A DNA stretch of 64,000 nt from Chryseobacterium oncorhynchi (GTDB lineage Bacteria > Bacteroidota > Bacteroidia > Flavobacteriales > Weeksellaceae). Under the pieces are notes generated by a model. That model was not told where the DNA came from. It saw only the letters and a list, made by a program, of their open reading frames with translations, and searched no databases. The DNA lies in assembly GCF_002899895.1 (NCBI RefSeq), contig NZ_PPEI02000003.1, positions 620,001 through 684,000 on the forward strand, given 5' to 3'. Both the position numbers and the translations under genes were made by a program. Shown piece by piece: positions 35,443 to 44,361 of the stretch; the first letter of the stretch is position 1; every line of letters begins with the position of its first letter.

Positions 35443-36204
35443 ATGGAGAAGCTAATCCCCAGGCATGATGAAATACTAAAAGAACTTGATGAAAAAGGGA
35501 ATGTTCTTGTTCAGGATCTATGTGAAAAACTAAATGTTTCTTCAGTTACGATCCGAAAGGATCTGAACTTTCTTGAAAGTATAGGGCTTCTTTTCAGAAA
35601 TCACGGAGGTGCCAGTAAACAGATAAGGTATGCCTATGAAAAAAATGTGGTTGAAAAGGAAAGTATTAATGTTGAAGCGAAGCAGGCTATTGCAAAGGCT
35701 GCGCTTTCTTTAATTCAGGAAAATGACTGTATTATATTGGCTTCCGGAACCACAATGCATTATCTTGCCAGGATGTTAGTGAATTTTGGCCCGCTTACAG
35801 TGTTGACTTCTTCGCTGAGGGTAGCTATTGAGCTTTGCAATAATCCTAATATTAATATTATCCAGCTGGGTGGAGAGGTTAGAAAAAGTTCTACTTCAAT
35901 AGTAGGCTCAATATCAGAGGGAATCCTTAGGCAGTTTTCTTGCAATAAACTCTTTCTGGGAGTAGACGGAATTGATGTAGAATTTGGAATCAGTACTTCC
36001 AATGCGGCAGAAGCGCATTTGAATCAGGTGATGATGGAATGTGCAGATCAGACAATTATTCTGGCAGATTCTTCAAAATTAAATAAGAAAGGATTCGGTA
36101 AAATTTCATTATTAGATCAGGTGGATTATCTGATCACAGATGATGGTATTTCTACTGAAGAACATTCAAAATTGGAAGAAGTTGGAGTTAATGTTATCAA
36201 ATAA
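35443..36204 (+). CDS. DeoR-family transcriptional regulator (GlpR-like)
   Basis: The 253-residue protein has an N-terminal winged helix-turn-helix (ILKELDEKGNVLVQDLCEKL, SVTIRKDLNFLESIGLL, RNHGGA) and a C-terminal phosphosugar-sensing domain (LASGTTMHYLA, QLGGEVRKSSTSIVG, LFLGVDGI, ILADSSKLNKKGFGK, YLITDDG). Such regulators respond to a sugar phosphate; a glycerol-3-phosphate-responsive repressor of the divergent glp genes is the likely role. The gene symbol glpR would follow from this, but the effector is not shown by sequence alone, so I leave it blank. Confidence 0.9.
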   Translation: MEKLIPRHDEILKELDEKGNVLVQDLCEKLNVSSVTIRKDLNFLESIGLLFRNHGGASKQIRYAYEKNVVEKESINVEAKQAIAKAALSLIQENDCIILASGTTMHYLARMLVNFGPLTVLTSSLRVAIELCNNPNINIIQLGGEVRKSSTSIVGSISEGILRQFSCNKLFLGVDGIDVEFGISTSNAAEAHLNQVMMECADQTIILADSSKLNKKGFGKISLLDQVDYLITDDGISTEEHSKLEEVGVNVIK

Positions 36205-36365
36205 CCATTAATATTGGAATTGAATAATGTTTGCTATAAATAAATATTTACATTTTATGTTAAATAGTTATTTATTTTTCATTAATTGGTGATTTTTTTT
36301 GTTGAAAATTTGGCTATTTGTCTTTTTTTTAATTACTTAGTGAAACTAAAACAAAAAATATTACC

Positions 36366-36608
36366 ATGAAAAAATTATTCTTAATAGCAACAATTATGGT
36401 TGCTGGTTCAATGAGTGCAAACACTATTTCATCTGAAACTGAAATCTTAGAAGAAAACACAACTGTAGTTAAAGCTGAAGCTGCTGCTGCGTATGGCTGT
36501 GTACCTACAACTCTTTCTTGTGGAATCACAGGAATGGCTTGCGGAGAAACGCTTGCTGATGTAATTGATATCGCTATTATAGCAGATGATATACTGTGTG
36601 GAAATTAA
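36366..36608 (+). CDS. Small secreted cysteine-containing peptide
   Basis: An 80-residue protein begins with a Sec-type signal peptide (MKKLFLIATIMVAGSMSA) followed by a Glu/Thr-rich stretch, an AEAAAAYGC segment and a core with four cysteines (45, 52, 59, 78). Its build (signal, acidic linker, Ala-rich turn, small Cys core) is similar to the short NVEAL-type secreted peptides of Bacteroidota, though the exact NVEAL motif is missing. No function is known. A 35-nt perfect palindrome follows, then a GLPGLI gene. Confidence 0.65.
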   Translation: MKKLFLIATIMVAGSMSANTISSETEILEENTTVVKAEAAAAYGCVPTTLSCGITGMACGETLADVIDIAIIADDILCGN

Positions 36609-36627
36609 TAAATATTAATCAATACAA

Positions 36628-36662
36628 ACTATAAAAGAGGATATCATATCCTCTTTTATAGT
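36628..36662. terminator. 35-nt perfect palindrome, probable terminator
   Basis: Arms ACTATAAAAGAGGATAT (36628-36644) and its exact reverse complement (36646-36662) meet around a single C. It lies between the small peptide gene and the GLPGLI gene, whose ATG is 19 nt further. It may work as a terminator or as a readthrough control for the second gene. Confidence 0.75.
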
Positions 36663-36681
36663 TTACTATAGATACTTTTTT

Positions 36682-37509
36682 ATGCAAAAACAATTTGTAG
36701 CGTCGATGCTGTTCTTCTTTTTATGTACGATGGGTAGTGGGCTTTATGGCCAAAAGAATGTTGATATAGATGTAGTGAAATCTCAATATGTTTATTTATT
36801 GACCAATCAACGGGACTCCTTGGATGTTGAAAACAAAAGTGAGGAATACTTTATATTGCAGAGGGGGAAAGATAAGTCACAATTCATGAGTTTAAATTCT
36901 TATAAAAGGGATTCTGTGGCTGCGGGGTTGGTTAATACTAGTGTGAGAACATCAACACTGGATTTAACAAATATTCCAAAGACTAATTTTACATATAGAA
37001 TCATTAAGGATCCTATCAAAAACAAAATTGACTATTACGATAAAATAATCAGAATGGATTTTTCCTATGAAGAAACCCCTGGATTTAATTGGAAAGTGAC
37101 CAGTGAAAAAAAGAATATTGGAAATCTAAAATGTCAAGCTGCCCTTCTTAGTTATGCCGGGCGTAATTATAAAGCTTGGTTTACAAATGATATTCCTGTA
37201 TCAGACGGTCCGTATAAGTTTTATGGATTGCCAGGATTAATTGTAGAAATGGAAGATGATAAAAAACATTATAAATTTGAATTATTGAGCTATAAAAATT
37301 TTGCTGATGAAAAGCCATTGTGGATTTCAGAGAAAAGGATGGGTGGAAAAAAGATTTCTAAGGCAGATTTTTATAAAGGATTAAAAAATAGTCAGGAGAA
37401 TCTGGTTCAGGAAATGGCTAAAAGTGGATTTAAGCTGGATGCAGGTGTGGAAAGTTTAGTAAAAGATAAATTGAAAAAAAGAAATAACCCTATAGAGTTA
37501 GTTCCTTAA
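36682..37509 (+). CDS. GLPGLI family protein (right copy)
   Basis: The 275-residue exported protein (signal peptide ending about residue 24, LYGQ) has the motif GPYKFYGLPGLIVEMEDDKKHY and preceding YKAWFTNDIPVSDG. It shares with the left copy (20213-21040) its length, the arrangement of motifs and the C-terminal NNPIE ending. It lies 341 nt before rplC, so the two copies frame the accessory block between rpsJ and rplC. Function unknown; no promoter motif of its own is evident downstream of the palindrome. Confidence 0.88.
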   Translation: MQKQFVASMLFFFLCTMGSGLYGQKNVDIDVVKSQYVYLLTNQRDSLDVENKSEEYFILQRGKDKSQFMSLNSYKRDSVAAGLVNTSVRTSTLDLTNIPKTNFTYRIIKDPIKNKIDYYDKIIRMDFSYEETPGFNWKVTSEKKNIGNLKCQAALLSYAGRNYKAWFTNDIPVSDGPYKFYGLPGLIVEMEDDKKHYKFELLSYKNFADEKPLWISEKRMGGKKISKADFYKGLKNSQENLVQEMAKSGFKLDAGVESLVKDKLKKRNNPIELVP

Positions 37510-37850
37510 TATAATGGTGTCGCAAATACAAAGCTTTATGGTTTCATAAGGCTTTTGCTTTTTTAAATATAGAGTAAGGTTTAATGTTGCTGCTGCAAGA
37601 TATATTTTTGAGACTTCTGTTGTTTCTTGATGAGTTTGGTTTGTTTTTAGAAATGAGCGGTATTTTTTTTAAAAAGTGTAAATGGTTAAAAATCAAAATA
37701 TTTTAGTCAAAATATTTGTCAGTAATAAAATTATTCGTAGATTTGCACACTCATTTTACGGGCGTAGTATGCCTATATCAAAAGTAGAAATTACTTCAGA
37801 CTCGGAAAAATGATAATGAATAAAGGATAAATTTTATTATAATATAAACA
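37510..37850. other. Gene-free region before rplC
   Basis: This stretch of 341 nt contains the ribosomal operon promoter (37715-37745) and a leader of about 100 nt from the start site to rplC. I see no open frame worth calling. The leader part (about 37752-37850) could hold an RNA element for ribosomal-protein autoregulation, but no named leader is recognisable by eye. Confidence 0.5.
37715..37745 (+). promoter_or_regulatory. Promoter of the S10-spc-alpha run
   Basis: TTTG (37715-37718), 19 nt, TAGATTTG (37738-37745): complete consensus at both boxes and ideal spacing, about 105 nt upstream of rplC. Confidence 0.85.
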
Positions 37851-38474
37851 ATGTCAGGTATTATTGGAAAAAAAATCGGGATGACATCTCTGTTTGACGA
37901 GAACGGCAAAAACATGCCTTGTACCGTTATTCAAGCAGGTCCATGCTCGATTTTACAGGTCAGAACCTTGGAAAAGGACGGCTATACAGCTGTTCAATTG
38001 GGTTTCGATGACAAGAGTGAGAAGAACGTTGGTAAAGCGTTAGCTGGCCATTTTAAAAAGGCTGGTTCTGCTCCTAAAGCTAAATTGGTAGAATTCAACC
38101 ACGGATTCGCTGATGTAAAAGTAGGAGAAGAAGTAAAAGTTGATTTATTCATCGAAGGTGAATATGTTGACGTAACAGGAACTTCAAAAGGTAAAGGCTT
38201 CCAGGGTGTTGTTAAAAGACACGGATTTGGAGGTGTAATGCAGGCAACTCATGGTCAGCACAACAGACTTAGAGCTCCAGGTTCTATCGGTGCTGGTTCA
38301 GACCCTTCAAGAGTATTCAAAGGGATGAGAATGGCTGGAAGAATGGGAGGTGAGCAGGTAACTGTTCAAAACCTTCAAGTGTTAAAAGTTGATCAAGAAC
38401 AAAATCTTTTAGTAGTAAAAGGTGCTGTTCCGGGAGCTAAAAATTCTTATGTAATTATCAGAAAATGGAACTAG
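37851..38474 (+). CDS. rplC: 50S ribosomal protein L3
   Basis: L3 organises the 3' end of 23S rRNA near the peptidyl-transferase centre. The 207-residue protein shows [17 protein letters not shown], the methylation-site-like QATHGQHNR and [24 protein letters not shown]. It opens the operon here because rpsJ lies about 17.8 kb upstream in the str operon. Its last 10 nt overlap the start of rplD in another frame. Confidence 0.98.
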   Translation: MSGIIGKKIGMTSLFDENGKNMPCTVIQAGPCSILQVRTLEKDGYTAVQLGFDDKSEKNVGKALAGHFKKAGSAPKAKLVEFNHGFADVKVGEEVKVDLFIEGEYVDVTGTSKGKGFQGVVKRHGFGGVMQATHGQHNRLRAPGSIGAGSDPSRVFKGMRMAGRMGGEQVTVQNLQVLKVDQEQNLLVVKGAVPGAKNSYVIIRKWN

Positions 38475-39094
38475 TAGTATTAAATACATCAGGAAAAGAG
38501 ACCGGAAGAAAAGTAACTCTAGACGAAACAGTATTCGGAATTGAGCCAAATCAACACGCGGTTTACTTAGAAGTTAAACAGTACCTTGCTGCACAAAGAC
38601 AAGGGACTCATAAATCAAAAGAAAGAAGCGAAATTACTGCTTCTACTAAAAAGCTTAAGAAGCAAAAAGGATCAGGATCTGCTAGATATGGTGATATTAA
38701 ATCTCCAACTTTCAGAGGTGGAGGTAGAGTATTCGGGCCAAAACCAAGAGACTACAGATTCAAATTGAACAAAGCTCTTAAGAGATTAGCTAAGAAATCT
38801 GTTTTATCTCAGAAAATGAGAGACAACAGCATTAAAGTTTTAGAAGATTTGAGCTTTGGTGCTCCTAAGACTAAAGATTTCATCAATGTATTAAATGCAT
38901 TGGAACTTAACGGTAAAAAATCTTTATTCGTTCTTCCTGAAGCTAACAAGAATGTGTATTTATCTTCAAGAAACTTACCTAAAACTAAAGTAATGAACTT
39001 CAACGAGATTAGTTCTTACGATCTAGTAAACGCAGGTGAGATTATTTTCTTCGAAGGTGCAGTTGAAAAATTCCAGGAAAATTTAAAGAAATAA
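38465..39094 (+). CDS. rplD: 50S ribosomal protein L4
   Basis: L4 lines the exit tunnel and, in E. coli, feeds back on the S10 operon. The 209-residue protein has the [12 protein letters not shown] and [20 protein letters not shown] loop that reaches into the tunnel, and [21 protein letters not shown]. The start overlaps the end of rplC. Confidence 0.98.
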   Translation: MELVVLNTSGKETGRKVTLDETVFGIEPNQHAVYLEVKQYLAAQRQGTHKSKERSEITASTKKLKKQKGSGSARYGDIKSPTFRGGGRVFGPKPRDYRFKLNKALKRLAKKSVLSQKMRDNSIKVLEDLSFGAPKTKDFINVLNALELNGKKSLFVLPEANKNVYLSSRNLPKTKVMNFNEISSYDLVNAGEIIFFEGAVEKFQENLKK

Positions 39095-39097
39095 GTC

Positions 39098-39388
39098 ATG
39101 TCTATTATTATTAAACCAGTTATTTCAGAAAAGGCTAATTACCTTACAGATTTAAGAGGTTCTTATTCTTTCTTAGTTGAACCTAAGGCGAATAAAATCC
39201 AGATTAAAAAAGCTGTTGAAGCAGCTTACGGTGTAAAAGTAGCAGACGTTAACACAATGATTTATGCTCCGAAGGTTTCTTCAAAGTACACTAAAAAAGG
39301 TCTTCAAGTAGGAAAGACAAATAAATTGAAAAAAGCGGTAATCAAACTTGCTGAAGGTGAGGTTATCGATATTTTTGCTGTAAATTAA
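39098..39388 (+). CDS. rplW: 50S ribosomal protein L23
   Basis: L23 sits at the tunnel exit and is the docking point for trigger factor and SRP. The 96-residue protein starts SIIIKPVISEKANYL and has the EPKANKIQIKKAVEAAYGVKVADVNTM strand-helix order of the family. It lies 3 nt after rplD. Confidence 0.97.
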   Translation: MSIIIKPVISEKANYLTDLRGSYSFLVEPKANKIQIKKAVEAAYGVKVADVNTMIYAPKVSSKYTKKGLQVGKTNKLKKAVIKLAEGEVIDIFAVN

Positions 39389-39410
39389 TTATTAATTATA
39401 AATAATAGTA

Positions 39411-40232
39411 ATGTCTGTTAGAAAATTAAAACCTATCACCCCAGGACAGAGATTCAGAATTGTAAACAATTTTGAGGAAATTACTACCAACAAACCAGAG
39501 AAGTCTCTAACAGTTGGTATTAGTAAGTCAGGTGGACGTAACCAAACTGGTAAAATGACCATGCGTTACACCGGAGGTGGACACAAAAAGAAATACAGAA
39601 TTATCGATTTCAAAAGAAATAAGCCAAATGTAGAGGCAACGGTAAAAACTGTAGAATATGATCCAAACAGAACTGCATTTATTGCTTTATTAGAATATGC
39701 CGATGGAGAGAAGAGATATATCATCGCTCCAAGTGGTATCAAAGTAGATCAGAAAGTAGTTTCAGGAGATGTAGTAGAACCGAATATCGGTAATGCAATG
39801 AAATTGAAAAATATTCCATTGGGTACTGTTATCTCTTGTGTTGAAATGAAACCTGGTCAAGGTGCTATTTTAGCAAGAAGTGCTGGTTCTTCAGCTCAAC
39901 TTACTTCAAGAGACGGAAAATATGCAATCATCAAATTGCCTTCAGGAGAATCTAGAATGATCCTTACTGAGTGTTATGCAATGATTGGATCTGTTTCTAA
40001 CTCTGATCATCAGTTAACTGTATCAGGTAAGGCTGGTAGAAGCAGATGGTTAGGTAGAAGACCAAGAACTAGACCGGTAGTAATGAACCCTGTAGATCAC
40101 CCAATGGGAGGTGGTGAAGGTCGTTCTTCTGGAGGTCACCCAAGATCTAGAAACGGTATGCCTGCTAAAGGTTACAAAACCAGAAAGAAAAATAAAGCGT
40201 CTAACCGTCATATCATATCTAAACGTAAATAA
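39411..40232 (+). CDS. rplB: 50S ribosomal protein L2
   Basis: L2 is a primary 23S rRNA binder needed for subunit association. The 273-residue protein contains [22 protein letters not shown] near the N-terminus and the conserved [20 protein letters not shown] near the C-terminus, where the catalytic-centre histidine lies. Confidence 0.98.
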   Translation: MSVRKLKPITPGQRFRIVNNFEEITTNKPEKSLTVGISKSGGRNQTGKMTMRYTGGGHKKKYRIIDFKRNKPNVEATVKTVEYDPNRTAFIALLEYADGEKRYIIAPSGIKVDQKVVSGDVVEPNIGNAMKLKNIPLGTVISCVEMKPGQGAILARSAGSSAQLTSRDGKYAIIKLPSGESRMILTECYAMIGSVSNSDHQLTVSGKAGRSRWLGRRPRTRPVVMNPVDHPMGGGEGRSSGGHPRSRNGMPAKGYKTRKKNKASNRHIISKRK

Positions 40233-40234
40233 TT

Positions 40235-40513
40235 ATGGCAAGATCACTTAAAAAAGGACCATTCATTCATCATACTTTAGATAAGAAGGTTCAGACAAAT
40301 ATAGAGTCTGGTAAGAAGACAGTTATCAAAACTTGGTCTAGAGCATCAATGATCTCTCCGGACTTCGTAGGACAAACTATTGCAGTACACAACGGGAAAT
40401 CTTTTATCCCTGTTTATGTTACAGAAAACATGGTTGGTCACAAGCTAGGCGAATTTTCTCCAACAAGATCTTTCAGAGGTCATGGTGGTAACAAAAACAA
40501 AGGAAGCAGATAA
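40235..40513 (+). CDS. rpsS: 30S ribosomal protein S19
   Basis: S19 is in the 30S head next to S13. The 92-residue protein begins [19 protein letters not shown] and has [24 protein letters not shown] and the [16 protein letters not shown] end typical for the family. It follows rplB after 2 nt. Confidence 0.98.
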   Translation: MARSLKKGPFIHHTLDKKVQTNIESGKKTVIKTWSRASMISPDFVGQTIAVHNGKSFIPVYVTENMVGHKLGEFSPTRSFRGHGGNKNKGSR

Positions 40514-40515
40514 TC

Positions 40516-40914
40516 ATGGGATCAAGAAAAAGAGAAAGTGCATTAGCACGTAAATTGACAAACCAAGATGTAGTAAAAGCATTACACAATGATTGCCCAT
40601 CTTCTCCAAGAAAAATGAGATTAGTAGCTGATATCATTAGAGGAGTAGAAGTAGACAAAGCTTTATACATTCTAAAATATTCTAAAAAAGACGCATCTAA
40701 CAAGTTAGAAAAAGTATTGCTTTCAGCAATGGCTAACTGGCAGACTAAAAACGAAGGTGCTGATATTGAAGAAGCAAATCTTATCGTTAAAGAAATTTTT
40801 GTAGACAGTGCAAGACAATTGAAGAGACTGAGACCAGCTCCACAAGGTAGAGGGTACAGAATCAGAAAAAGATCAAACCACATTACATTAATCTTAGGTA
40901 AAAAAGAAAATTAA
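40516..40914 (+). CDS. rplV: 50S ribosomal protein L22
   Basis: L22 has a beta-hairpin in the exit tunnel. The 132-residue protein has [21 protein letters not shown] near the start and [25 protein letters not shown] at the end, the hairpin and macrolide-contact region. It is 2 nt after rpsS. Confidence 0.98.
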   Translation: MGSRKRESALARKLTNQDVVKALHNDCPSSPRKMRLVADIIRGVEVDKALYILKYSKKDASNKLEKVLLSAMANWQTKNEGADIEEANLIVKEIFVDSARQLKRLRPAPQGRGYRIRKRSNHITLILGKKEN

Positions 40915-40921
40915 TCAAGGT

Positions 40922-41671
40922 ATGGGACAGAAGACAAATCCAATTGGTAATAGATTAGGTATCATCAGAGGATGGGATTCTAACTGGTTTGGTGGAAACG
41001 ATTATGGTGACAGAATCGCTGAAGACTACAAAATCAGAAGATACCTTGAGGCTAGATTATCTAAAGGTGGTATTTCAAAAATTTATATTGAAAGAACATT
41101 AAAATTAGTAACAGTTACAATCACTACTGCTAGACCGGGACTTATCATCGGTAAAGGAGGTCAGGAAGTTGATAAATTGAAAGAAGAATTGAAGAAACTT
41201 ACAGGTAAGGATATTCAAATCAATATTTTCGAAATCAAAAGACCTGAATTAGATGCTGTACTAGTTGCTGATAGTATTTCTAAGCAAATTGAAAACAGAA
41301 TTTCTTACAGAAGAGCTGTTAAGATGGCAATTGCAAGTACTATGAGAATGGGTGCTGAAGGGATCAAAGTTCAAATCTCTGGTAGATTGAACGGAGCTGA
41401 AATGGCAAGATCAGAATCTTTCAAAGACGGAAGAATTCCATTGTCTACTTTCAGAGCTGATATTGATTACCACTGGGCAGAAGCTCACACTACTTACGGT
41501 AGATTAGGTGTAAAAGTTTGGATTATGAAAGGTGAAGTTTATGGTAAAAGAGAACTTTCCCCATTAGTAGGACAACAGAAAAAAGGAGGTCAGTCAGATA
41601 GAGGAAACAGAGGAGGAGACAGAGACAACAGAAGACCTAGAAAAAACAACAACAATAACAATAATAATTAA
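40922..41671 (+). CDS. rpsC: 30S ribosomal protein S3
   Basis: S3 helps form the mRNA entry channel. Up to about residue 215 the 249-residue protein is standard (KH domain with [15 protein letters not shown]-terminal domain with [13 protein letters not shown] and [11 protein letters not shown]). The last 30 or so residues are unusual: a Gly/Arg/Asp-rich RGG-like stretch and then eight asparagines encoded by AAC/AAT repeats. Confidence 0.98.
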   Translation: MGQKTNPIGNRLGIIRGWDSNWFGGNDYGDRIAEDYKIRRYLEARLSKGGISKIYIERTLKLVTVTITTARPGLIIGKGGQEVDKLKEELKKLTGKDIQINIFEIKRPELDAVLVADSISKQIENRISYRRAVKMAIASTMRMGAEGIKVQISGRLNGAEMARSESFKDGRIPLSTFRADIDYHWAEAHTTYGRLGVKVWIMKGEVYGKRELSPLVGQQKKGGQSDRGNRGGDRDNRRPRKNNNNNNNN

Positions 41672-41769
41672 AATTTTAGATTAGAAATTTTGAATTTTAA
41701 ATTACCGTTACTTTTTTAAAATTAAAAAAAATCTAAAATCTAAAATCTAAAATCTAAAATTTAGAAATT
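41671..41769 (+). repeat. AT-rich spacer with (ATCTAAA)x4
   Basis: Between rpsC and rplP lies about 100 nt, much longer than other gaps in the operon. It has four perfect copies of ATCTAAA at 41731-41758. AAATTTTAGATT at 41671-41682 is the exact reverse complement of AATCTAAAATTT at 41751-41762, so a long hairpin with the repeats in it can form in the mRNA. Confidence 0.8.
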
Positions 41770-42195
41770 ATGTTACAACCAAAAAGAACCAAATTCCGTA
41801 GAGTTCACAAGATGAAGATGAAGGGGAATGCCCAAAGAGGTAGTCAACTTGCTTACGGAACTTTTGGGATCAAAGCTACGGAAGGAGCTTGGATCACTGC
41901 AAGACAAATTGAAGCAGCTCGTATTGCTGCGACAAGATATATGAAGAGAGAAGGTCAACTATGGATCAAAATCTTCCCAGATAAGCCAATTACTAAGAAA
42001 CCAGCCGAAGTAAGGATGGGTAAAGGTAAGGGTGCTGTTGAATACTGGGTAGCTGTAGTAAAACCAGGTAAAATTATGTTCGAAATCGGAGGTGTACCTT
42101 ACGAAATCGCTAAGGAAGCTTTAAGACTTGCTGCACAAAAATTACCAGTAGTTACTAAATTCATCGTTGCTAACGATTTTGTTAAACCTCTATAA
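41770..42195 (+). CDS. rplP: 50S ribosomal protein L16
   Basis: L16 helps shape the A site on the large subunit. The 141-residue protein begins [19 protein letters not shown] and has [27 protein letters not shown] and [17 protein letters not shown]-like segments. The start codon lies immediately after the repeat-rich spacer. Confidence 0.98.
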   Translation: MLQPKRTKFRRVHKMKMKGNAQRGSQLAYGTFGIKATEGAWITARQIEAARIAATRYMKREGQLWIKIFPDKPITKKPAEVRMGKGKGAVEYWVAVVKPGKIMFEIGGVPYEIAKEALRLAAQKLPVVTKFIVANDFVKPL

Positions 42196-42198
42196 TCT

Positions 42199-42393
42199 TT
42201 GAATACAATGAAAAATGCTGATATTAAAAATTTAAGCGCGGGTGATATTCAAGCTCAATTAACTGAAGCAAAAGCTCAATATTCTAAATTGAAATTGGCT
42301 CATGCAATCAGCCCAATTGAAAACCCGATTCAAATCAAAGATTTGAGAAGAACAATCGCAAGACTAAACACTGAGTTAACTAACAAACAATAA
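42199..42393 (+). CDS. rpmC: 50S ribosomal protein L29
   Basis: L29 lies at the tunnel exit with L23. The 64-residue helical protein has the LTEAKAQYSKLKLAHAIS and LRRTIARLNTEL segments of the family. It lies 3 nt after rplP; an upstream ATG at 42199 and a second Met two codons later are both possible starts. Confidence 0.95.
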   Translation: MNTMKNADIKNLSAGDIQAQLTEAKAQYSKLKLAHAISPIENPIQIKDLRRTIARLNTELTNKQ

Positions 42394-42405
42394 TTTCATT
42401 TTACA

Positions 42406-42660
42406 ATGGATAGAAATTTAAGAAAAGAAAGAATCGGAGTGGTTTCCAGCAATAAAATGGAAAAAACTATTGTTGTTAGTGAAACTACAAGAGTAAAGCA
42501 CCCGATGTACGGTAAATTCGTTTTGAAAACGAAAAAATATACTGCACACGACGAGAACAACGAATGCACAGAAGGTGATACAGTTCTTATCCAAGAAACT
42601 AGACCTATGAGCAAGAGCAAGAGATGGAGATTAGTAAGAATCATTGAAAAAGCTAAGTAA
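42406..42660 (+). CDS. rpsQ: 30S ribosomal protein S17
   Basis: S17 is an early-binding 16S rRNA protein. The 84-residue OB-fold protein has [39 protein letters not shown] and [18 protein letters not shown], all as in the family. It follows rpmC after 12 nt. Confidence 0.97.
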   Translation: MDRNLRKERIGVVSSNKMEKTIVVSETTRVKHPMYGKFVLKTKKYTAHDENNECTEGDTVLIQETRPMSKSKRWRLVRIIEKAK

Positions 42661-42662
42661 TA

Positions 42663-43031
42663 ATGTTACAAACAGAATCAAGATTAAAAGTTGCTGATAA
42701 CACAGGTGCAAAAGAAGTACTAGTTATCAGAGTTCTGGGAGGAACCAGAAGAAGATATGCTTCAGTTGGTGATAAAATCGTTGTTACTATCAAGGATTCT
42801 ACACCATCAGGAAACGCTAAAAAAGGTCAGGTATCTAAAGCTGTAGTAGTAAGAACTAAAAAAGCAGTAAGAAGAAAAGATGGTTCATACATCAAATTCG
42901 ACGACAATGCTTGTGTATTACTAAACGCAGCGGGAGAAATGAGAGGAACTCGTGTTTTCGGACCAGTTGCTCGTGAGTTGAGAGATAAAGAATATATGAA
43001 AATCATTTCATTAGCTCCTGAAGTACTTTAA
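42663..43031 (+). CDS. rplN: 50S ribosomal protein L14
   Basis: L14 takes part in the subunit interface. The 122-residue protein begins [19 protein letters not shown] and ends with [20 protein letters not shown] and SLAPEVL, the textbook L14 ends. It follows rpsQ after 2 nt. Confidence 0.98.
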   Translation: MLQTESRLKVADNTGAKEVLVIRVLGGTRRRYASVGDKIVVTIKDSTPSGNAKKGQVSKAVVVRTKKAVRRKDGSYIKFDDNACVLLNAAGEMRGTRVFGPVARELRDKEYMKIISLAPEVL

Positions 43032-43052
43032 TTTTTAAAATTTTTAAAAGAA

Positions 43053-43379
43053 ATGTCAAAGTTAAAAATAAAAAGAGGAGATAACGTAATCATTACTACT
43101 GGTAAGAAAGATATCAAAGGTAAGACTGGTGAAGTTATTGAAGTGATTAAGAAAGAAGGGAAAGACCCTAGAGTAATTGTTGCAGGACTTAACATCATTA
43201 AGAAACACGTTAAGCCTTCAGCTTCAAATCCTCAAGGAGGAATTACTGAAAAGGAAGCTTCTATTCATATCTCAAACGTAGCTTTAGTTGGTAAAGACGG
43301 AAAAGCTATCAAAATCGGTTACAAAATCGAAGGAGATACGAAAGTAAGAATCAACAAAAAAACGGGTGAAACTTTATAA
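43053..43379 (+). CDS. rplX: 50S ribosomal protein L24
   Basis: L24 is an assembly initiator with a KOW motif. The 108-residue protein has LKIKRGDNVIITTGKKDIKGKTGEV as the KOW part and LNIIKKHVKPSASNPQGGI downstream, as is normal for the family. Confidence 0.98.
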   Translation: MSKLKIKRGDNVIITTGKKDIKGKTGEVIEVIKKEGKDPRVIVAGLNIIKKHVKPSASNPQGGITEKEASIHISNVALVGKDGKAIKIGYKIEGDTKVRINKKTGETL

Positions 43380-43392
43380 TTTGAATTAACAC

Positions 43393-43944
43393 ATGGAATT
43401 TATAGCAAGACCCAAAAAAATATACAAAGAGCAAATTGTTCCTGCAATGATGGAAGAATTTGGGTACAAGTCAATCATGCAAGTACCTAGATTAGAGAAA
43501 ATCGTTATTTCGCAAGGTTTAGGAGATGCTACTGCAGATAAGAAAATTATTGATTATGCTGTAGAAGAATTGACAAACATTACAGGTCAGAAAGCAGTAG
43601 GTACAATCTCTAAGAAAGATGAAGCTGCATTCAAACTTAGAAAAGGAATGCCTGTAGGAGCAAAAGTAACATTGAGAGCTCAGAGAATGTATGAGTTCTT
43701 AGACAGACTTACTTCTTCTGCTTTACCACGTATCAGAGATTTCTCTGGTATCAAAGCAGATGGTTTCGATGGTAGAGGTAACTACAACTTAGGTATTACT
43801 GAGCAAATTATCTTCCCTGAAATCGTAATTGACAAAGTGAAAAAAATCCAAGGGATGGACATCACTTTCGTTACAACTGCGAAGACAGATAAAGAAGCTA
43901 AAGCATTATTAACTCACTTCGGTTTACCATTTAAAAAGAACTAA
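43393..43944 (+). CDS. rplE: 50S ribosomal protein L5
   Basis: L5 binds 5S rRNA in the central protuberance. The 183-residue protein has [32 protein letters not shown] and [20 protein letters not shown], ending in [16 protein letters not shown]. It has the normal length. Confidence 0.98.
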   Translation: MEFIARPKKIYKEQIVPAMMEEFGYKSIMQVPRLEKIVISQGLGDATADKKIIDYAVEELTNITGQKAVGTISKKDEAAFKLRKGMPVGAKVTLRAQRMYEFLDRLTSSALPRIRDFSGIKADGFDGRGNYNLGITEQIIFPEIVIDKVKKIQGMDITFVTTAKTDKEAKALLTHFGLPFKKN

Positions 43945-43947
43945 GAA

Positions 43948-44217
43948 ATGGCTAAAGAATCAATGAAAGCGCGTGAGCGCAAAAGAGAAGCACTTGTTGC
44001 TAAATACGCTGACAAAAGAAAAGCTTTAAAAGAAGCAGGTGATTACGAAGGACTTCAAAAATTACCTAAAAATGCTTCTCCTGTAAGATTACACAACAGA
44101 TGTAAACTAACAGGTAGACCAAGAGGATACATGAGAACGTTTGGACTTTCCAGAGTAACTTTCAGAGAAATGGCAAACAACGGTCTTATCCCAGGTGTAA
44201 GAAAAGCTAGTTGGTAA
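43948..44217 (+). CDS. rpsN: 30S ribosomal protein S14, zinc-free form
   Basis: S14 completes the 30S head. The 89-residue protein is the long form without the zinc-binding CxxC pairs of the short form; a single cysteine remains in [16 protein letters not shown]. The end is [19 protein letters not shown] 144-nt spacer with a strong hairpin follows, before rpsH. Confidence 0.98.
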   Translation: MAKESMKARERKREALVAKYADKRKALKEAGDYEGLQKLPKNASPVRLHNRCKLTGRPRGYMRTFGLSRVTFREMANNGLIPGVRKASW

Positions 44218-44265
44218 CAATTACAAATTAATCCGGACGATTAAGTTGTTCAGATACTAAAGATA

Positions 44266-44304
44266 AAAATATCAGACCTAAGAATTTCTGAAGTCTGATA
44301 TTTT
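44266..44304 (+). terminator. Hairpin inside the spc operon (attenuator-like)
   Basis: AAAATATCAGAC (44266-44277) pairs perfectly with GTCTGATATTTT (44293-44304) with a 15-nt loop, followed by a T-rich ATTCTT stretch. It is in the rpsN-rpsH gap and may partly terminate transcription or act as an RNA control or processing site. Confidence 0.6.
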
Positions 44305-44361
44305 ATTCTTCAAGTCTTTACAAAACTAGTTGTCTATAACCAATAATTTTATAAAAGAAAA

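Noticed and set aside
41731-41758. Possible CRISPR-like or VNTR array
   Set aside because: Units of 7 nt without spacers cannot be a CRISPR array; kept only as a microsatellite.
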